Positions 60,273-64,000 of a stretch of 64,000 bases of DNA are shown piece by piece. Source of the DNA: Oscillospiraceae bacterium (lineage in GTDB: Bacteria; Bacillota_A; Clostridia; Oscillospirales; Ruminococcaceae); NCBI GenBank assembly GCA_017523995.1, contig JAFWUX010000092.1, forward strand, positions 7,258-71,257, given 5' to 3'. A program made the position numbers and the translations under genes. Each line of letters begins with the position of its first letter. Position 1 is the first letter of the stretch. Under the pieces are notes generated by a model. It saw only the letters and a list, made by a program, of their open reading frames with translations. It was not told where the DNA came from and searched no databases.

Positions 60273-61928
60273 TTATGACTGATAGAATTTTGCCTGTGAA
60301 AACTCGACCTGTCCGCTGAACGGGTTGAATACAACATCCGAGACGCCGTTCTTGCAGATCAGATATCGCTTCTTATAGAACAGCGGGATGAAGCAGTAAT
60401 CGGAGAGAATCAGCTCCTCCGCCTGCCGGTAAAGCTCGACGCAGTCCGCGAGCGCTGGTGCAGATGCAGCGCGTTCCAGCAGCCGCCGGACGGCATCCTG
60501 TTCGGTGCAGCGGAGATTCTCGTCCGCAAGAAAGCTTTCGAGCACCGCCGTTGCATCGTGATACGCACCGGTGACGGGGTAGAGCGCAAGCGCATAATCG
60601 CCCGAGCGGATGCGCGATTCATATTCGCTCTCCGGCACCTCCTCGATGCTGAAGTGCAGATCGAGCTCCGTGCCCCATGTCAGCAGCATCTCGTGCAGCA
60701 GACCGTAATCCATCATGCCGGCGCAGACGAGAATCTTGCCCTCCTCAAGCTCCGAGATATGCAGCTTGCGCAGCGCCTTGTGATAGAGCCGGTCCGCTTC
60801 ATTCGGATCGTAGGTCTGGTAGGCGCTGTCTGCGATGAGATCGCGGCAGCTTTTGTTGAGCAGCTGCACCGCAGGCGGCAGAATGCCCGAGGCAGGCAGC
60901 ACATCCGGCGAACCGTCCGGATAGAGGCTGCGGTCGAGCGTCAGTGCCATGGCGCCGAGCACATTCTCATTGCCGAAGTGCGATTCCGGATTTGCAATCA
61001 GCCCGAGTGTCAGGCTGTAAGCGCTTTCCGCGTGATAATCCGCGCGGTTGATCAGCGTGCTCTGCGTGCTGACATAGCAGTCCGCATTGCCGTTTGTAAA
61101 GATTTTCGCAGCATCTGCGTCCGTTTTCTCGATATAGAGATTGAGATCGGTCGGGAAGACGCGGCGCACCTCGTGATTCAGCGGATTGCGCGTCAGCTGG
61201 ATCACATTATATTTGCCGTACTCATCATAGAGCCAGCGCTTCATGGAGAAGCTGCCGTTTCCGATGATGGATTCCTCATCAAGCCCGTATCTGCCCTTGG
61301 TGCTCTCAAAATACGCCTGATTGCAGGGGAGCGCCGCGCAGGATGTCAGCAGCAGCAGAAAGCCGCTGTTCGGGTAATCGAGCGTGAACACGAGCTCATC
61401 ATCTGCGGTCGCTTCGACGCCGATGGTCGAGGGCGAGAGCTTGTGCTCGAGGATTGCGCGCGCATTGGCAAGGCAGGAGAATGCCGCCGCATTCGGAGCC
61501 GTGTAGTTGAAATCGAACAGGCGCCGGAATGCGAATACAAAATCCTGCGCCGTGACGGCGACCTTTGCCTCCTCGCCGAAGGGCTGCGCTGTCTCCGCTT
61601 CATCGCCGTATGCCTGATACCAGTAGGAATCGGGGCGGAGCTTGAACGTATACTTCAGCTGATCCTCCGAGATCGTGTAGGATTCGGCAACACCGTTCTG
61701 CAGCTTGCCCTCTGCATCCAGCACGAGCAGTCCCTCAAAGAGATTCGAGAGCACGGTCATGGCAGAGGCATTCTCCGCAAGCTGCGGATCGAGTGTATCG
61801 GGATTGCCCACAAGTGTATAGGAAAACGAATGTCCTGCACCCTTGATGACGTTTTCGTCGTCGCCGCAGCCGCAGCAGAACGAAAGCGCGATCAGCAGCG
61901 CAAGCAGCATTGCAAGCGTTCTGTGCAT
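60273..61928 (-). CDS. Peptide-binding lipoprotein of an ABC transporter (SBP_bac_5)
   Basis: A 551-residue lipoprotein starting MHRTLAMLLALLIALSF; the lipobox lies in SFCCGCG. The mature protein has the family 5 start YTLVGNPDTLDPQLAENASAM, LFEGLLVLDAEG and the oligopeptide-binding fold to the end. No permease or ATPase genes are nearby, so it may pair with a transporter elsewhere or act as a sensor. Co-directional with the YbjN-like gene. Confidence 0.9.
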   Translation of the reverse strand: MHRTLAMLLALLIALSFCCGCGDDENVIKGAGHSFSYTLVGNPDTLDPQLAENASAMTVLSNLFEGLLVLDAEGKLQNGVAESYTISEDQLKYTFKLRPDSYWYQAYGDEAETAQPFGEEAKVAVTAQDFVFAFRRLFDFNYTAPNAAAFSCLANARAILEHKLSPSTIGVEATADDELVFTLDYPNSGFLLLLTSCAALPCNQAYFESTKGRYGLDEESIIGNGSFSMKRWLYDEYGKYNVIQLTRNPLNHEVRRVFPTDLNLYIEKTDADAAKIFTNGNADCYVSTQSTLINRADYHAESAYSLTLGLIANPESHFGNENVLGAMALTLDRSLYPDGSPDVLPASGILPPAVQLLNKSCRDLIADSAYQTYDPNEADRLYHKALRKLHISELEEGKILVCAGMMDYGLLHEMLLTWGTELDLHFSIEEVPESEYESRIRSGDYALALYPVTGAYHDATAVLESFLADENLRCTEQDAVRRLLERAASAPALADCVELYRQAEELILSDYCFIPLFYKKRYLICKNGVSDVVFNPFSGQVEFSQAKFYQS

Positions 61929-61969
61929 GAGATTTGCCTTTCTTTGTGAAATCTGTATCTGAATCAAAG

Positions 61970-62006
61970 GGCAGGAAGCAGGGTCTGAACGCCTGTGCTT
62001 CCTGCC
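61970..62006 (-). terminator. Hairpin between cdd and the binding-protein gene
   Basis: GGCAGGAAGC (62006-61997 on the minus strand) pairs with GCTTCCTGCC (61979-61970), extended by CAGG/CCTG. The following bases (CTTTG) are a poor T-run, so it may be a partial terminator or a processing site. Confidence 0.45.
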
Positions 62007-62024
62007 GCATTGCTGTTTATCCGA

Positions 62025-62621
62025 TTATAATGTGAACGCGTGCGGCAGCAGACCGCCGAGCGCATAGACACCGTCTGCAAGGATCACCGGAAACTCCGGC
62101 GGGCAGAACTCGCTGAGCACCTGCCGGCAGATGCCGCAGGGACAGCAGGGCGTTTTCGCCTCGGTATCCTCCTCGTCTCCGCCTGCAATGGCGATTGCGG
62201 AGAACTCGGTCTCTCCGGCGGAGACAGCCGCGCAGATCGCAGCACGCTCCGCACAGATGCCTGCCGGATAGGATGCGTTCTCGATGTTGACACCGAGATA
62301 GACCTGTCCGGATTTGGCGACGAGCGCCGCTCCGACCTGAAAGCCGGAGTAGTTTGCATAAGCTTTTGCACGCGCCGCGTTTGCGATTGCAAGCAGTGCG
62401 CGGGATTCGTCATCAAGCGGCAGAACCTCATGCAGATTGACTGCCGGCTGACTGCCCTTGTCGCTGCTGCGCGTCTTGAAACGGTGCGGGACTGCCTTGA
62501 CTGTCGCCATCGGACGGATCAGCTTGCCGCTCTCATCGAGCGGGAGCTCAAAATCGTCCTCATTGCTGTCATCATCGGGCACCGCAAAGAATTTCGCAAG
62601 GCTTTCAAAAAGCTTGGACAC
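62025..62621 (-). CDS. cdd: Cytidine deaminase with N-terminal extension
   Basis: A 198-residue protein; the usual tetrameric enzyme has about 130. Residues 72-198 are the deaminase (AKAYANYSGFQVGAALV, CAERAAICAAVSAGE and PCGICRQVLSEF with the zinc ligands). Residues 1-70 are an extra acidic segment (PDDDSNEDDFELPLDESG) without known family. The start is GTG at 62621, with AGGGGGCG upstream; a later start would remove the extension, but none has a good binding site. Confidence 0.88.
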   Translation of the reverse strand: MSKLFESLAKFFAVPDDDSNEDDFELPLDESGKLIRPMATVKAVPHRFKTRSSDKGSQPAVNLHEVLPLDDESRALLAIANAARAKAYANYSGFQVGAALVAKSGQVYLGVNIENASYPAGICAERAAICAAVSAGETEFSAIAIAGGDEEDTEAKTPCCPCGICRQVLSEFCPPEFPVILADGVYALGGLLPHAFTL

Positions 62622-62692
62622 GGCAAATCGCCCCCTTCTTTTTATTGTTGTTCTTCACATTTCTTCACTGCCAAAAATCAACAGCGATTTTT

Positions 62693-62736
62693 GTGCAAAA
62701 CGGCAAGCCGAAAAACCTTGCCTTTTCGGCATGCCG
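62693..62736 (-). terminator. Terminator of ackA
   Basis: GGCATGCCGAAAA pairs with TTTTTCGGCTTGCC on the minus strand (62735-62702), followed by GTTTTGC. No other gene is seen in 62622-62783, apart from a possible plus-strand TTGCCT-18-TATAAT that points into ackA. Confidence 0.75.
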
Positions 62737-62783
62737 CGTGCTATAATATATATATGATTTTTCAGGTAAATCAGTCCATCTGA

Positions 62784-63983
62784 TTACTTGGAGATCAGTG
62801 CGAGCGTATCTCTTGCGATGAGCAGCTCCTCGTTTGTCGGCACAACCCAGACTTCGGTCCTGGAGTTTGCGGTCGAGAGCTTGCAGAGCTTGCCGCGGGT
62901 GTTCTTGTTGAGCTCCTTGTCGATCTCAATGCCGAAGAACTCCATGTTCTCGCAGACGCGCTCACGGACTTCCCACGAATTTTCGCCGATGCCGCCGGTG
63001 AAGAGGACAGCGTCCACGCCGTTCATGGCAGCGGTATATGCACCGATGTAGCGCTGAATCTGATATGCGAGCATTTCGCTTGCGAGGATCGCGCGCTTAT
63101 CGCCCTTTTCGGCAGCCGCGGTGATGTCACGGTTATCAGAGGAGATACCGGAAACGCCGAGGAAGCCGGATTTCTTATTCATATACTGGCTCATCTCATC
63201 CGGAGTAAAGCCGTGCTTATCTGCAACAAAGGTGACAGCAGAGGGGTCAACAGCGCCGCAGCGGGTGCCCATCAGGATGCCGTCGAGCGGAGTGAAGCCC
63301 ATCGAGGTGTCGATGCACTTGCCGCCTTCGACTGCGGTGATCGAGGAGCCGTTGCCGAGGTGGCAGGAGACGATCTTCAGATCCTTGATATCCTTGCCCA
63401 TTGCCTCTGCAAGCGCTGCGGAAACAAAGCGGTGAGAGGTGCCGTGGAAGCCGTACTTACGGACATGATACTTCTCGTAATCCTCGTAGGGGAGTGCAAA
63501 CATATATGCCTTGGGCGGCATGGTCTGGTGGAATGCAGTATCAAAGACAACGACCTGCGGGGTGGTCTTGGGAATGACCGCGGTGCAGGCACGCAGTGCG
63601 AGTGCATGTGCGTGGTTGTGAACCGGTGCCAGCTCTCTTAATTCGTCGATCTTGTCGATAATCTCCGGTGTGACGAGGCAGGGACGGTCGAAGACCTCTG
63701 CACCCTGAACGATGCGGTGGCCGACAGCGGAAATCTCGTCCATGGACTTGATGACGGCAGCATCGCCGGTCGTCAGCACTTCGACGAGCTTTTCAAAGGC
63801 TTCGGTGTGGGTCGGGAAATTGCAGTCTGCGTCAACGGTTCTGCCGTCCGCAGTCTTGTGGCTCACATGGCCGTCGATGCCGATGCGGTCGCAGTTGCCC
63901 TTTGCAAGAACGCTCTCATCCTCCATATTGATGAGCTGATACTTCAGCGAGGAGCTGCCGGCGTTGACTACGAGAATTAACAT
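62784..63983 (-). CDS. ackA: Acetate kinase
   Basis: A 399-residue, full-length enzyme: N-terminal VNAGSSSLKYQL, GHRIVQGA, DTAFHQTMP, GFHGTSHRFVS, HLGNGSSITAV, and the C-terminal DAVLFTGGIGEN. It makes acetate and ATP from acetyl phosphate, a main fermentation step in these bacteria. AAGGAAGAG precedes the ATG. A phosphotransacetylase gene is often next to it, but would lie outside the window. Confidence 0.97.
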   Translation of the reverse strand: MLILVVNAGSSSLKYQLINMEDESVLAKGNCDRIGIDGHVSHKTADGRTVDADCNFPTHTEAFEKLVEVLTTGDAAVIKSMDEISAVGHRIVQGAEVFDRPCLVTPEIIDKIDELRELAPVHNHAHALALRACTAVIPKTTPQVVVFDTAFHQTMPPKAYMFALPYEDYEKYHVRKYGFHGTSHRFVSAALAEAMGKDIKDLKIVSCHLGNGSSITAVEGGKCIDTSMGFTPLDGILMGTRCGAVDPSAVTFVADKHGFTPDEMSQYMNKKSGFLGVSGISSDNRDITAAAEKGDKRAILASEMLAYQIQRYIGAYTAAMNGVDAVLFTGGIGENSWEVRERVCENMEFFGIEIDKELNKNTRGKLCKLSTANSRTEVWVVPTNEELLIARDTLALISK

Positions 63984-64000
63984 AATAAACTCTTCCTTTC

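Overview
The window looks like a chromosomal segment from a cellulosome-forming Ruminococcus-type bacterium (Clostridia, Oscillospiraceae). The evidence is four proteins with dockerin modules (a GH26/esterase, a GH9-type protein and two leucine-rich-repeat/cysteine-peptidase proteins), Firmicute-style ribosome binding sites and sigma-A promoters, a YtrA-type GntR/ABC operon, an OhrR-like MarR regulator, mreCD and SpoIIIE/FtsK. The exact species cannot be named from the sequence alone. No rRNA, tRNA, phage, insertion sequence or CRISPR array was seen.

Layout. 1-1280: 3' end of a large secreted Cna-B/prealbumin-fold repeat protein. 1.6-5.1 kb: ABC ATPase plus FtsX-type permease behind a promoter with a strong palindrome. 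5.2-9.6 kb: GntR repressor, YtrB-like ATPase, three membrane proteins and a CPBP protease in one overlapping operon. 9.8-16 kb: two convergence-free, leftward dockerin enzymes (SGNH esterase-dockerin-CBM35-GH26 and a GH9-fold protein whose active-site motifs look degenerate). 16-21.5 kb: a LiaS/DesK-like kinase and NarL-type regulator divergent from an ABC-2 exporter. 21.5-28 kb: lipoprotein, a 1435-residue LRR-cysteine peptidase-dockerin protein and an SGNH hydrolase. 28-30.4 kb: LysR and OhrR-like MarR regulators and a glutathione peroxidase/TSCPD pair (oxidative stress). 30.6-32 kb: glmU, followed by a candidate free-standing ncRNA on the opposite strand (32118-32347). 32.5-36.4 kb: a zinc-ribbon membrane protein and a second LRR-peptidase-dockerin protein. 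36.5-36.8 kb: a dense array of hairpins. 36.9-40.5 kb: mreD, mreC, an MntR/DtxR regulator, trmO and a membrane protein. 40.9-43.5 kb: ECF-like sigma factor with a membrane partner carrying a triply repeated ectodomain. 43.5-64 kb: a nearly unbroken leftward run (uvrA, small membrane proteins, HI0933 flavoprotein, YgiQ radical SAM, tandem paralogues, kptA, ftsK, uppP, xth, peptide-binding lipoprotein, cdd, ackA).

The accessory interest lies in (i) dockerin proteins that pair adhesion-like LRRs with a papain-like peptidase, which would add protein processing to a plant-fibre-degrading complex, (ii) a dispersed intergenic repeat family, sometimes in inverted pairs, with a small hairpin whose stem changes by compensation between copies, (iii) the unassigned ncRNA, and (iv) a conserved box preceding three terminators. 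Start codons were chosen by ribosome binding site and family alignment, and often lie inside a longer open frame.
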